Shown piece after piece: positions 47,077 to 58,360 of a stretch of 64,000 bases of DNA (positions are counted from its first letter, which is position 1; the number at the start of each line of letters is the position of its first letter). This stretch comes from Climacteris rufus (lineage: Eukaryota > Chordata > Aves > Passeriformes > Climacteridae): the NCBI GenBank assembly GCA_013398175.1, contig VZRZ01004926.1, positions 18,036-82,035 of the forward strand. Reading direction: 5' to 3'. The position numbers were made by a program, and so were the translations under genes. The notes beneath the pieces were generated by a model. That model was given only the letters and a program-made list of their open reading frames with translations. It was not told where the DNA came from and searched no databases.

Positions 47077-48684
47077 TGCCATGAATAGGATTATGTGCAT
47101 TGTTTAAATCATTCTGAGGGTTGCTGGGCTGGCTATGGAGGATTCATCCCCTGTGGAATTTTCTTTTCCTTGGTCTATAAACCTTCCAGATCATCTCAGC
47201 ATTGTCCTCAGAGCTTGCTCCAACCTCTCTGGGTAAGGTACAAGGAGAAGGGGAAGAGCAAAACCAGGAAATCTGTTGTCCACCCTGGAGAGGGTCAAGG
47301 GGTTGGCATTGGGAATGATCCAGGCAGGGAAGTGGAAATGACGTGGAAATCCAGGAAATGGGTTCCTCGAGCGCTCTTTCGGTGTCCTGGAGGCTCTGTC
47401 CAGCTGCAGAGCCACGAGGGACATGGATGGCGAGGGAAGGCCTTGGGGACATCCCAAAGTTCTTCATTGCCCTCTAATGGCAAACGGCGGCAGGGGCCTC
47501 ACCACGGCCCGGCCTTGGGAGAGGTGCAAGGTGTGAGGATAAGGGGTTCAGAGAGCAGCAGGGAGCTGGTGTGGTTTGCAAAACCCCCTCCCTGAGGTGT
47601 TTGCAGAGCTCTCCCTGCCCTGCCCAGGCCCCAGGAGGAGGCAGGTGCCGGCTGTTCCTGGTGGCCGACGCGGCGCTCTGGGGATGGCGGTGCTGGCTCA
47701 GGGCCTGGGCCACCCTCAGCTTTGCTGCCAGGGTTTTCCCTTCCCGAGGGATCGTGGATGGCTGGTGGAGCAGGGAATGAGCGAGCAGCAGGGTTTTGTG
47801 GGGATGCTGTGCTGCTTTTTGTACGGATTGCTCAGTGGAGCCCCAGGTTTCTCCTCAGAAATGTGCTGAGGGCACTGGGAGCCCTTATGGTGCCTTTGAC
47901 CCTTTCACAAGAGATCCAGGGGTTTTTGCCTGTATCCAACCAAGGATTTGCCATCTCTTTGCTGCAGAAGCCATTTACAGCTCTGGTTTGAGAGCCTTTA
48001 CTTGAAACAAATGGTGTATTCCAGGGAATCTGCCCTGTTGTGGTAAATACAGGGTGGAAAATCCTGTGTTGGACTGAACTCAGGAGGGGCTGAGCTTCGA
48101 GACACTCGTGGCTTCATTCATCTGACTGGGTGGCCCTGGGAGGGAAGGCTCAGGGAAAATCAGACCAGAGGGGATGGAGAGGTGGGAGATAAAGGCAGAA
48201 GGGGTCTAAGGCTCAGTGATTTGGGATTGGGAAGGGCTTGGCACCCCTGGGATGGGAGGGAGTGCTGGGTCTGGCACAGAGCTGATGGTGACCTGCTTTG
48301 GCAGAACATTAATCCCGGGGGAGTGGATCATTGTGCCTCCTAATTAGTGCAGAGCTGAGCAGCTGCTGTCACCTCATTCCATAAGGAGACTTATAAAGGG
48401 ACATGTTGTCCTGCTGGCAGGCCTGGCTGGATTGTTGGGACAGGACTGAGCCACGCTCCGGATCTGTGGGAGCTGGGGAATTGTGCACCATGTTCAGGGT
48501 GTGTTTGTGCCTCGGGAGGGAGGAGACACTGGTCCCCATCTCTTTGTCCATCTCCTTCCCCAGCTATCCCAATCCATGGGTTTTATGCACTGCCAGCACA
48601 GCCTGTGGGATTCTGATCCCGAGTCGGATTCTCTGGGTGCTTAGCCAGCATCTGTGAATCCCAAGAATGAAACAGCTTAGCAAG

Positions 48685-48708
48685 GATAATGATAATAATG
48701 ATAATAAC
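48685..48708. repeat. GATAAT-type microsatellite
   Basis: Short run of gat/aat units ('gataatgataataatgataa'). Confidence 0.75.
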
Positions 48709-49014
48709 ATATGGGCTAATGCAGAAAAATGGCCTGAATGTTTTTGGGAGCCAAAGATTGTTGGAAAAGCCACAATTTCCTGGTTCCGGAATGAATGCGT
48801 TTCCCAGAGTTGGGTGATCAGATGTGTTGAGTTCTGTGTAGGAGCACGTGGAAGAGGGAATGCAGAAGTCCAGCAGTTCCTCTTGGCTGCTGAAGTAAAG
48901 CCCCCCCAGCCTCCCTTTCTGTCTGTATCCACTGGAAATGAAAGTGCTAATTGTGGATGTTGCTGCTGAAAGAGGCACAGGAGCTGTGCTCCTGCATCCA
49001 GGCTTTGCCCCTGA

Positions 49015-49318
49015 ATTACAGAATCCTGGAATGGTTTGGTTTGGAAAGGACCTCAGAGCTCATCCAGTCCCACCCCTGCCATGGGCAGGGACACCTCCCA
49101 TTATCCCAAGGTGCTCCAAGCCCCATCCAGCCTGGCCTTGGACAATTCCAGGGATCCAAGGGCTGCCACAGCTTCTCTGGGATTTCTATTCCAGAGCCTC
49201 CCCACCCTCCCAGCCAGGAATTCCTTCCCAATATCCCAGCTGACCCTGCCCTCTGGCAGTGGGAAGCCATTCCCTGTGTCCTGTCCCTCCATCCCTTGTC
49301 CCAAATCCCTCTCCAGAT
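49015..49318 (-). mobile_element. CR1 LINE 3' fragment
   Basis: Antisense copy from 'acagaatcctggaatggttt' through 'ccatgggcagggacacctcc', 'ccagccaggaattccttccc' and 'ggcagtgggaagccattccc' to 'cccaaatccctctcc'. Confidence 0.95.
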
Positions 49319-50284
49319 TTAATCCCAGTGAATTCTCCACATTTATTCACCCCAAGGGTGGTGCTGAGGCCAGGTCACCTCGTCATTCCCTGGTGCTGCT
49401 GTCCTTGCATTCCCTGTGCTGGTCCTTCCTGCCTTACAGCACCACTCCTCAGGGATTTTCCAAGTTTAAAAGGGCCTTTATCCTTGGGAATTAAGTTTGT
49501 TTGCTTTGTAGGTGACTGACAAAGGCGGTTTGGAGTTGTGGCTGCTCCATGCCCGTGTCCTTTCAGGCTGTAGATAATGCTGGAGCTCACAGGAGTCACG
49601 TAGTGGAGATAAAAGAGGTTTCACCAGGATTTAGGCACTTTGTTGTGTCTGAATGGCTCAATCCTGGGAAGCCACCACGTCCCAGCCGTGATGTCACCCC
49701 TCAGTATTTGCTGAGCAAAGTTTGGCCGCTCCAATCTGGATTTTAGAGGTTTTTTTATGTGTGGTAAAAAATCCCCGACCTCCTCGTTCAAACGGTGTTA
49801 AATCCTGAGTTTGGAAGCAGAGCTGGCCAGGGAGTGGGTGGGAATTGCCAGAAGTGGAGGGGAGGTGCTGACAGGAAAAAGCAGGGATTTTTAACCCTTT
49901 ATTTATGGTTTCTGAGGCAAGTGGATGGCAGGGCAGTGCCTTGGGAAGTGGGGGTGTTGGGATGCTCCCAGGGAGGACCATGAGAGGATTCCAATTTCCA
50001 TGGGAAGAGGAGGCTCAGCCTGCAGCCAGCACTGTGGCTTCCCACCCTGTGGGAGCTCTCAGTCGGATTTTTGGGAAGAGGGTGGCTGTGGCCAGACATC
50101 CAGGGTGACCTGGAGGTGTTGGGATGCCTTGGGCTGCTCTCTCTGCACAGACCCAGCCCTGGCTCTTGCAGCTTCTTAATGAGCCTCTAATATAAAACAG
50201 TCCAAGCTGGAGAAGCCCAGACAGGAATCAGAGCCAGCAAAGGGCAATTTTAAAGGCTAATCCCTCACAGCTTTCCAAACCAGC

Positions 50285-50307
50285 AAAAAAAAAAAAAAAA
50301 AAAAAAA
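50285..50307. repeat. Poly(A) run, 23 bases
   Basis: Uninterrupted A run after 'ctttccaaaccagc'. No recognisable retroposon body precedes it. Confidence 0.9.
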
Positions 50308-50947
50308 CACTTGAAGGGGCTGTAAAAATGTTTCCAGGACTAGGAGATGTTTACCACAAGTGGTTTTTGGTCAGTCCTTAGGGAAGAGCATTGCTGGTGT
50401 TTGCTGTTCATGGATAATGTCTTGAAAATCCTTTAACCCAAATAATTCCACTCCACAGGGACAAGCAGCATCTTTTTAAATGAAGATGCTGTAGAGATTA
50501 TTACATAAATACATAATTACAGCCAGGTTTTAAGAAAACAAACACAAACATGCAGTAGCTGCATCCCAGACTGTTAAATGTGCTCCTTGAGTCTCCTTAA
50601 GCATTTCATTTGGAAGATTCCAAGCAATTAAAACTGGCAGTTGGGAAAAGCTCCCATCCCTTCAACAGATGAGGGTTGATTAGTTGGGATGAGAAATCAA
50701 TCCATAAGAGCAACATAACTTCTCTGGAGGGTTAGACTAAACACAGCTCTGTCAGCAGGAGAAAACCCCCAAAGAGGGAGGAATAAATGGAAAAGGGAAT
50801 GTGGAGGCTTGTTGGGATGGGATACAGCTGCCAGGAGGACCTGGCAGGGGTTGGAACTGGAGGATTCTTGGAGTGATTTAGAACCCAAACCACTCAGGGG
50901 TTCATTCTCCCACCTCTGGCACAGGTGAGGGACACGATGACAGAAAG

Positions 50948-51080
50948 AACCCCATCCCTGGGAGTGTCCCAGGGCAGCTTGGATGGGCCTTGGAGCTGCC
51001 TGGGATGGTGGGAGGTGTCCCTGCCCATGGAATTAGGTGATCCCTGAGGTCCTTTCCACCCAAACCATTCTGGGATTCCA
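50948..51080 (+). mobile_element. CR1 LINE 3' terminal fragment
   Basis: Sense copy from 'accccatccctgggagtgtc' through 'ctgggatggtgggaggtgtc' to 'acccaaaccattctgggatt'. Confidence 0.9.
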
Positions 51081-51904
51081 GGCAAGGTCTGTCTGACCCC
51101 TGGGAGCCCCTGAGGTGAGCCTGGCTCCAAGAATCCGTGCAGGAGAGCCAGGAGGAGTCCGTGGTGCTGGACAGACCCTGTTGGTGTCACTTTGGCCAGG
51201 GAAGAACCCTCAGTGAAGGACTTTGCATTTGCTGAACTGTTTTTTAGATAAAATAGGAAATGCCAATTCCAGAGCTGCATGGAAAAAGAATCCAGTTGTA
51301 AAACAGGAAAGCCTTGTCTGCTCTGTCTTCCAGAGCTCCCACCAGGCCTGGTGGAGCCCAGGGAAGAGTTTTTCCTTCATTTTTTCCTGCTGACCATGAT
51401 GGATTGCTTTTTTTCCAGCAAGCAGCAAGATAATAACAGGAAGAACTTGTGCTGTTCAGACAGTCCTGGTTCTGGGCAGCAGTGTCCTGTTCATTCTGGA
51501 ATAACTTGGGATAATGCAGTCAAAATTGCATCCTGTCCTAATAAAGGGAGGTTTCAGCTAACAGCTGTAAAATGGGAAATTCCAGGAGGAAATTGGGATG
51601 AGATCTTTCCTCCAGGGAAAGGGGCAGAATAGCTTGAAGTTGCTCCAAGAGACAAATAAGATCAGAACTTTTGGGAATGCTCTGAGGAGGTTTGGACATG
51701 GCACAGTCCTCGTGGAGCAGCTCGTGTTTCACAGCAGCTTTGGTGGGATGAAGTGCCAGCTGGCCACTGGGAAAGCAAGGGAAAATCAGGGAGCTCTCAG
51801 AGTACAGATCTGGTGTTTGTCACCAGAATCTGGGATGGGGCTGAGGGTGGATTGGAGATCTCGTCCCCTACACGAGGTGTTGGGACCTGGAGGAGTGGGA
51901 AGCC

Positions 51905-52067
51905 AGAGGGCAGGGTTGGATGGGATATTGGGAGGGAATGCCTGGCTGGGAGGGTGGGGAGGCCCTGGAATAGAAATCCCAGAGAAGCTGGGGCTGCCCC
52001 TGCATCCCTGGAAGTGCCCAAGGCCAGGTTGGATGGGGCTTGGAGCAGCCTGGGACAGTGGAAGGTT
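51905..52067 (+). mobile_element. CR1 LINE fragment upstream of exon 3
   Basis: Sense copy from 'agagggcagggttggatggg' through 'ggcctggaatagaaatccca'-like sequence and 'aggccaggttggatggggct' to 'ctgggacagtggaagg', where it stops about 70 bp short of the usual 3' end. It lies about 360 bp upstream of exon 3, opposite in orientation to the copy at 53067. Confidence 0.9.
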
Positions 52068-52195
52068 TTTTCCAAGTGATAAAAAGGTCTCTTGGATTTT
52101 GTGGTGATGGTTTCAGTCCATCCTGGACATGCATCCACTCTTCTTCCTCTCCATCCTGGCAAACAGAACCCCTGCAAATTCAGTTGTGTGTTTAA

Positions 52196-52395
52196 CTAAA
52201 ATTCAAAATTACTACTGAATGTTTAAGGTGTATTTTTATGCAGCTGATATAAATATCAAATTTCAGGACATCCTGATGCATTTAAATACATTTTATTTGC
52301 ATGCATAGATTATCTACTTAGGAATATAATGTATTATAAATATATGTGGTTTCATATGTATGTGGTGTTTTATATATAGAGAAAATAAATACAGA
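52196..52395. repeat. AT-rich low-complexity stretch
   Basis: AT-rich sequence with 'gtattataaatatatgtgg' and several ATTTAAAT-like words, ending just before the exon 3 pyrimidine tract. It may influence splicing, but no motif is decisive. Confidence 0.55.
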
Positions 52396-52430
52396 AAATT
52401 GGCTGATATTTATTCCTGTCTCCTTCCCAG

Positions 52431-52511
52431 GAAAGATTCCAAGTGAAGAATCCTCCACACACTTACATCCAGAAGTTGAAGGGATATCTGGATCCAGCAG
52501 TGACCAGGAAG
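52431..52511 (+). CDS. FMNL2: FMNL2 coding exon 3 (formin-like protein 2, partial)
   Basis: Eighty-one bases in phase 0 encode 27 residues, [16 protein letters not shown] then [11 protein letters not shown]. This continues the GTPase-binding/FH3 region, which in the family folds into helical armadillo-like repeats contacting Cdc42. The acceptor reads 'tgtctccttcccag|GAA' and the donor AAG|GTGAGG. The ending [11 protein letters not shown] distinguishes FMNL2 from FMNL3 (which, as I recall, has QSFLDPSVTRK) and from FMNL1. The phase matches exon 2 (0) and exon 4 (0). By recollection it corresponds to human residues 68-94 without change. Confidence 0.97.
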
Positions 52512-53066
52512 GTGAGGAGCATCCTGTTTCCTCTTACCTGTCCCTCATTCCTCATCCTGAGCTCTGGGCTCCTTCCTGCCTTTGTGCAAATGCCCTGAAA
52601 AGTCCCTGGGAGAAGCAAGGAGAAGGTGGGAATGTGCTGCAGCTTTCCCAGCTCGGGAAGGAGAGCAGAGGTTGGGCAGCCAAGGAAACTGTGACCCAGA
52701 GCACAAGTTGTTTTAATAACATCAGCTCCCCTGAGCTGGGCTCCAGGCCTGCCTTTGGCTAAACCACTGCTGGTGGCACTTTGCTCCCTCCTGGGAAGTT
52801 TTGAGTCCTTTTCTCTGGGAATTTTCCAGGCAGGGGCTCCTTGCAGCTGGCACAGCTCACCCCCTTTGGGGTGTGCTTACAGGGCAGAGCCTCCTCCGTG
52901 CTTCTGCCCTTTGTTTTGTCCCAAATAGTTGGCAAATCACTTGTGGAAGACTCAAACACTTCACCTGGCCATTCACATGAATTTCATCTTTCCTTCAGTG
53001 TGGTTTCTGTGCTGGGATGTTTGTGGCTGGTTCTGTTATCAATAATTCCCACTCTGATGGGCTTAT

Positions 53067-53243
53067 CATGGAATCATGGAATTCTAGACTGGCTTGGCTT
53101 GGAAGGGACCTTAAAGCACATCCAGATGAGTTGTCCCAGGTTGCTCCAACCTGGCCTTGGACACTTCCAGGGATCCAGGGGCAGCCACAGCTCCTCTGGG
53201 CACCCTGTGCCAGGGCCTGCCCACCCTCACAGGGAAGGCTTAG
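53067..53243 (-). mobile_element. CR1 LINE 3' fragment downstream of exon 3
   Basis: Antisense copy from 'atcatggaatcatggaattc' through 'ttgctccaacctggccttgg' and 'ctctgggcaccctgtgccag' to 'cctcacagggaaggctta'. It lies about 75 bp from the start of the 20-bp minisatellite. Confidence 0.92.
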
Positions 53244-53324
53244 GAATGGGAGTATCCTCCAGGAATTTCAGACCAGCAGCAAAGCTCCATCCCACTTTGA
53301 GGAGCATCACTGAGCCCCTGGTGT

Positions 53325-53929
53325 TTCACCATCCCTGGAGATCAGCTGCCATCCCTGGAGATCACTCGCCATCCCTGGAGATCACTCGCCATCCCTGGAG
53401 ATCACTCGCCATCCCTGGAGATCACTCGCCATCCCTGGAGATCACTCGCCATCCCTGGAGATCACTCGCCATCCCTGGAGATCACTCGCCATCCCTGGAG
53501 ATCACTCGCCATCCCTGGAGATCACTCGCCATCCCTGGAGATCACTCGCCATCCCTGGAGATCACTCGCCATCCCTGGAGATCACTCGCCATCCCTGGAG
53601 ATCACTCGCCATCCCTGGAGATCACTCGCCATCCCTGGAGATCACTCGCCATCCCTGGAGATCACTCGCCATCCCTGGAGATCACTCGCCATCCCTGGAG
53701 ATCACTCGCCATCCCTGGAGATCACTCGCCATCCCTGGAGATCACTCGCCATCCCTGGAGATCACTCGCCATCCCTGGAGATCACTCGCCATCCCTGGAG
53801 ATCACTCGCCATCCCTGGAGATCACTCGCCATCCCTGGAGATCACTCGCCATCCCTGGAGATCACTCGCCATCCCTGGAGATCACTCGCCATCCCTGGAG
53901 ATCACTCGCCATCCCTGGAGATCACTCCC
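53325..53929. repeat. 20-bp minisatellite, about 30 near-identical copies
   Basis: The unit ccatccctggagatcactcg repeats about 30 times with exact 20-bp spacing. Only the first unit ('gatcagctg') and the last ('gatcactcccatcc') vary. Near-perfect homogeneity indicates recent expansion. The open frame through it (52841-54226) is a repeat artefact encoding a tandem HPWRSLAIPGDHSPSLEIT-type peptide. Confidence 0.97.
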
Positions 53930-54567
53930 ATCCATGGTCCCAGCTCCCATCCATGTTCCTCTCCCTCAGCAATCCCTGCTTTGTGCTGCCCTGCAGTGAT
54001 CCAGGGTCGGTGCCCTGTGGAAAACAGGGATCCTGCCACGGTGCTTCCATGGCACGGGGAAGGTGCCCCTCACTCCCTGTGCTCCCAGCTCCCATCTTGG
54101 GCCCACACTGGTGCCTTGGCACGGTGCTGCTCTTCTTGGAGCCTCCAACCAGGAGCAGGAAACCATTTCCCAGGAAACCTTGACATTTCCCTGGGGCTGA
54201 TGATGGATTTTTTCCCGGCCCGGTGAACGGGGTCTTTGTGTCTTTTCTCTGGAGGGTTTTGGAGATTGTTCCATGTTTGGCTTCTCTCCGTGGGCTCACA
54301 CTGAAGCCTTTCTTACCCTCCTGTCCCTGCAGGGCTCCCATGACAAATGACAAACCCAAGGGGCCTAAAAATATCCTGAGTTCCTCTCTGGTGGGTTATT
54401 CCAGATCACCCACGGCCTTTCCTCAGCCTGCCTGTGGCACAGCGAGGTTTCCACAGGGATGGGAGGCCTCTTCCCACTGGGATTATTGCTGTGGATGAGG
54501 TGGTGTCCCTGCTTTTGTTCCTGGTTTTGTTTTGTTTTGATCCCCAGCCTGGCTCCACCTGGCCCCC

Positions 54568-54641
54568 AACCTCTGCCAGGGCCTCCCTTCCCTCCCAGCC
54601 AGGAATTCCTTCCCAATATCCCATCTAACCCTGCCCTGAGC
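54568..54641 (-). mobile_element. CR1 LINE internal remnant
   Basis: Short antisense piece: 'tctgccagggcctcccttcc', 'agccaggaattccttcccaa' and 'tatcccatctaaccctgccc'. Both ends are missing. Confidence 0.85.
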
Positions 54642-55128
54642 ATTCTTCACCCACTTTGGCTCTCATTTACCTTGTTCAAAAATGGGAATTTGCCAAAACA
54701 ACTGCTCCAGAATGATTTCTCCAGCTGTTTCAGCACTTTTCCATGGGCAGGGAGAAGAGAATCCTGTGGATGGGAGAGGAGGTGGCCCTGCTGTCTCTCT
54801 GTCACTTTGTTTTGCAGACAAGAAGAGGAGCTCTGCAATTTTCAAGACAGATTTTGATGCTAAACCAGAGTTTGTTTTACAAAGAAATATTTATTTATCT
54901 ACTGACTTTTAATTTCCTTAATCCTGGAAGCTCCAGGATGTTCCTGGGAACAGAAGTGATTTCTCCACACGTGGTTTTGTTGACTTCTGGGCTGTTGCTG
55001 CTGCATTCCTGGGGATTTAGAGGAGTTCTCAGTTACCTCCATGTTTTCTTTCTTCCCTCTGTGCTGTGGGATATTTTTGATAATTTTTAACAGAGCCTAA
55101 TGATTATTTTTGTGCTCACTCATTGCAG

Positions 55129-55205
55129 AAATTCAGGAGGAGAGTCCAGGAGTCGACTCAGGTGCTCCGAGAACTGGAAATTTCCTTAAGGACAAACCAC
55201 ATTGG
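55129..55205 (+). CDS. FMNL2: FMNL2 coding exon 4 (formin-like protein 2, partial)
   Basis: Seventy-seven bases encode KFRRRVQESTQVLREL then EISLRTNHI plus the first two bases of a glycine codon (ends in phase 2). The acceptor is 'tgctcactcattgcag|AAA' and the donor GG|GTAAGA. This is a highly conserved helical part of the FH3 region, shared almost unchanged by FMNL paralogues; here it equals FMNL2 (STQ, not the STK of FMNL3). By recollection it corresponds to human residues 95-120. The split glycine is completed by the first base of exon 5, confirming exon order. Confidence 0.97.
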
Positions 55206-56409
55206 GTAAGAATTTTTGATGCCTCTGGCTTCAGGTCTTTTTTTTTTCCTTCAAATGATGGTGACTTTGAGAAAATACCTCTTTGCATGTCAAGAAGTGA
55301 TGCCACTTGATGGATAATTAAAGCCTGATGGGCTTAGTTAAGGGGAGCTGGGCATCTCAGGAGAATGATTCAGCTTTAATCCTTTCCTGATGGATTCATC
55401 CACATTTTTCTGAAGGCTGAGGAAAGATTGGAGGCAATTCCTGCTCAGTGTGAGCACAGGGAGTGTGGCTGTGTCCAGAATAACAAAAGTGCTGCAGCTA
55501 TAAATTTATATCTCACCCCTCCCTGCTGTTTTATAGCTTTAACAGGGGGCAGTTCATGGAGCCTGGCTGGGAATAACTGTACCAGGATTTATCCACAAAG
55601 CAGAAAGTTCCTCTCAAATAGCTGAAGGAGAATTGCCAGAGGTTTAGTTTTTTACTTTCCCATCCACATTCCCACCAGCCTCACCTTCTTGTGGGATCAG
55701 AAGTTGGTCCAGCACTGGGGCATCAGCCAGGGAGGTTTTTCAGTGTTTTCATACAGTGTCCAGCTGAATTCCATCGATTTCACAGGATGCTGCTCTGATT
55801 TTGGGGAAATGAGGGTGTTCTAAGCTGTGGGAGGAACTGCAGTTCCCCAATGTGGTGCTGGGATCCTTTCCTGGAGCTGCACCATCCCAAAAACTCCTCC
55901 CTGCCTCCTGCTCAGTTTTCCCTCCTTTTCCAACACAAAGGATTCCCCACCAGAAACTCGAGGCATCCATGGGTGCTCTTGGATTTGGGATGCCCAGAAT
56001 GATTTTGCAGAACTCAGGGGCCAGAATTCGCTGTAACAGGTGAACACCTCTTAAAAAAAAATGAGGCAAAATTGCAGTCAAATGTACATCCAGAATATCC
56101 ATCAGATGTTCTTTTCCTGCTTTTACAGCCTGCTGGAAATCAGGATTTGTTATAAAAACTAAGCCAGGTCCCCGTGCTAGGAGTTGACCTTCACAGTGCT
56201 GCAAAAAAACCCGATTTCAGTACATTTATAGAGGCATCTAAAGGGCTCTTTAAAGTCCTTTAAATCACAAAGGGCATTTTGAAAAAGCCTTTTTTTTTCC
56301 TGAGTGAGAACCAAAGTGCTGCAGTGGCTCTGTCTCCCGTTTATCTGGGAATTCCAGGGACTTCCCAAAGCCCCTGCAAAGCTCTGATGTCTGGTTATTT
56401 CTCTCACAG
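55206..56409 (+). other. FMNL2: FMNL2 intron 4
   Basis: A 1.2-kb intron, the shortest in the window, from GTAAGA to 'ggttatttctctcacag'. I see no transposable element or tandem repeat in it, only unique sequence. Confidence 0.93.
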
Positions 56410-56493
56410 ATGGGTCAGGGAGTTCCTGAATGAAGAGAACAAAGGCCTGGATGTCCTGGTGGAATACCTGTCCTTTGCACAGTATGCAGTCAC
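56410..56493 (+). CDS. FMNL2: FMNL2 coding exon 5 (formin-like protein 2, partial)
   Basis: Eighty-four bases: one base completes the glycine from exon 4, then [16 protein letters not shown] and [11 protein letters not shown], then two bases of a threonine codon. The acceptor is 'gttatttctctcacag|A' and the donor AC|GTAAGT, a full consensus. The segment is part of the Cdc42-contacting helical domain. SFAQYAVT fits FMNL2, whereas FMNL3 and FMNL1 have a cysteine in this position as I recall. By recollection it corresponds to human residues 121-148, unchanged. Confidence 0.97.
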
Positions 56494-56576
56494 GTAAGTG
56501 AGGCATTCCCAGGATTTCCTGCCAGTAAATACATTGGAAATTAAGGAATATTCCTTCATTAAAAAGGGGTTAAGCC

Positions 56577-56732
56577 TTGGCACAGGCTGAGTGGGGCAGT
56601 GTTGGAGTCAGAATCCCTGGAATTGTTCAAAAACAAGGTAGGCATGGGATTTGGGCACGTGGTTTCTGGGGCATGGAAGTGTTGGGTGCTTTGGGTCTTT
56701 TCCAGCCTCAATGATTCCATGATTCTGTGAAT
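56577..56732 (+). mobile_element. CR1 LINE 3' fragment downstream of exon 5
   Basis: Sense, diverged copy from 'ggcacaggctgagtggggca' through 'gaatccctggaattgttcaa' to 'tccagcctcaatgattccat' and 'gattctgtga'. It begins 83 bp after the exon 5 donor. Confidence 0.8.
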
Positions 56733-57268
56733 CTCAGAGCAGAGAAAATTTTAATCTGAGTCTGGAATTATTTCATCCCAACAGGCAAAAAAAAAGCCTG
56801 GATTTAAACCTTGAGATTATTCATCTCTAAGACTGCCCTGACATCTTTTTTAGCTTTGGCCTCTGGGGGTTAGGGCTGCAAAACATCCCCCAAAAATGTG
56901 GGAAGATGCAGGATCCCTCCACAAGAGGTTTGCAGTGAGTGTCCAAGCCCAAGGCTCGTTGTTCCTGCTGTGTTCAAAGGGATCTGCACACCCCAGGATC
57001 TGCTCCTGGCAGGCAGGGCTGCGTGTCCTGTGCAGCAGATGTGTTGCAGCACAATCCAGGAGCAGGTTCAGGGTGATTTTGGAAGTTGGGAAGACTGGAA
57101 AGGGATTTTTTTTCCTTCTGACGTCTGGTTAGTTGGGATCAGATGGAGTCGTTTGGGTAATAAATCATGACGTGGGCTCTGAAACCAAAGTGGGGAAAAT
57201 CAGCTTTCAGAAGTTGTTAGGTCACACGTTTTGAAATGGATTTTCAGCTGAGAATTTGTTTTATTGTC

Positions 57269-57376
57269 GTGGAATCAGCCCAGACTGGCTTGGGTTGGGA
57301 AAGCCCATCCCTTCCACTGTCCCAGGTTGCTCCAAGCCCTGTCCAGCCTGGCCTTGGACACTTCCAGGGATGGGGC
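57269..57376 (-). mobile_element. CR1 LINE 3' fragment
   Basis: Antisense copy from 'gtggaatcagcccagactgg' through 'ccactgtcccaggttgctcc' to 'ttggacacttccagggatgg'. Its middle is shortened relative to other copies. Confidence 0.88.
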
Positions 57377-58039
57377 ATTAATCCATATTCCTTCAGGATA
57401 TTGTAGCAGATTTATTTTTAATATAAAAATGAAAAAGAAACCTTAGGTTAAAGACACTGTTGGGGGTAGAAACTCAAGCTGGGTAGAGCCGATAATTTAT
57501 TTTTAGCAAAGCTGCCATGAGATTTATGTCTGTCACTGCACAGAAAAGAGATTTGTGGTGGGGTGGCAGAACAATTAATGAGGGAAAATCATATGTTTTA
57601 AAATGTTTCCAACTGGAAAAAACTGTGCACAGCAAAAAGAAGTGTTTGTGTAAAGCCTTTCTTCCTAAATTTATACAAATGTACGCAAGGAACTCGCTGG
57701 GTTTTTCCCCTCTGACATGGGGAACATGAGTAATAACCTCAGGAGCTGGAAAGGGAACAAGCAACTCCTGCTTGAAATAGCAGGACAACGGGCAAGGAGT
57801 CAGAAATCAGGGAATCTGGAATGATTGTGGTGATGTTTTAATGTGCTGGGAGGTTTGTGAGGCCAACCTGGCGGTGGAACTGGGATGAAGGAAACCAAAA
57901 TGGCACTTGCACCACTGATTTATTGAGATTCAGTGGAGAGAGTTCCAAGAATTCCCACTCTTTCCTTCCAGGCAGGGCTGTTCATCAGCAAGCAGCCAGT
58001 GCTGGGTTTATTTTATGCTGTTTGATCCTGTTTGGATGT

Positions 58040-58160
58040 GTCCCTGGAGTGTGGATGTGACACTTGGGGACGAGGGTCAGTGGTGGCCTTGGCAGTGCTG
58101 GGAATGCACTCCATGGTCTTGGAGGGATTTTCCAGCCTGAGTGAACCTCTGCTTCTGGGA
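58040..58160 (+). mobile_element. CR1 LINE 3' terminal fragment
   Basis: Sense copy from 'tgtccctggagtgtggatgt' through 'ggtcagtggtggccttggca' to 'tggagggattttccagcctg' and 'agtgaacc'. Confidence 0.75.
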
Positions 58161-58263
58161 TTTCCTTCCCCCACGTGAAGCTGATCCCATTTCCCTGGAC
58201 TTTTCCATGCCCCTCCAGCACCACATTCTCTTCAAGTCTCTTTTTCCATCACTGTTGCGCCTG

Positions 58264-58322
58264 TTGGAATCACAGAACCCCACACTGGTTGGGGTGGGAA
58301 GGGACATTCCCAGTGCTGGGGG
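58264..58322 (-). mobile_element. CR1 LINE 3' terminal remnant
   Basis: 'ttggaatcacagaaccccac' and 'actggttggggtgggaaggg' mark the first 60 bases of an antisense CR1, after which similarity is lost just before the tandem array. Confidence 0.75.
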
Positions 58323-58360
58323 AACACTTGGACTTGATGGTCTTGGGGAGCTTTTCCTTT

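Larger units (their letters stand above)
44610..52430 (+). other. FMNL2: FMNL2 intron 2
   Basis: An intron of about 7.8 kb bounded by GTAAGG and a 'tgtctccttcccag' acceptor. It contains five CR1 fragments, a locally duplicated segment, a poly(A) run and small AT-rich microsatellites. Between those I see only unique non-coding sequence. Confidence 0.93.
52512..55128 (+). other. FMNL2: FMNL2 intron 3
   Basis: A 2.6-kb intron from GTGAGG to 'tgctcactcattgcag'. It holds one good CR1 copy, a CR1 remnant and the 600-bp, 20-bp-unit minisatellite. FMNL1 has an extra short peptide at this exon junction (between TRK and the RRVQES segment), but I found no equivalent exon here. Confidence 0.92.

Noticed and set aside
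52841..54226. 461-codon open frame across the 20-bp minisatellite
   Set aside because: Product of the repeat, with CR1 sequence at its start. It lies in an FMNL2 intron with no exon features.
54330..54420. Acceptor-like 'cctcctgtccctgcag' in intron 3
   Set aside because: No GT donor with a compatible phase follows, and the translated segment does not match the FMNL1-specific insert at this junction.
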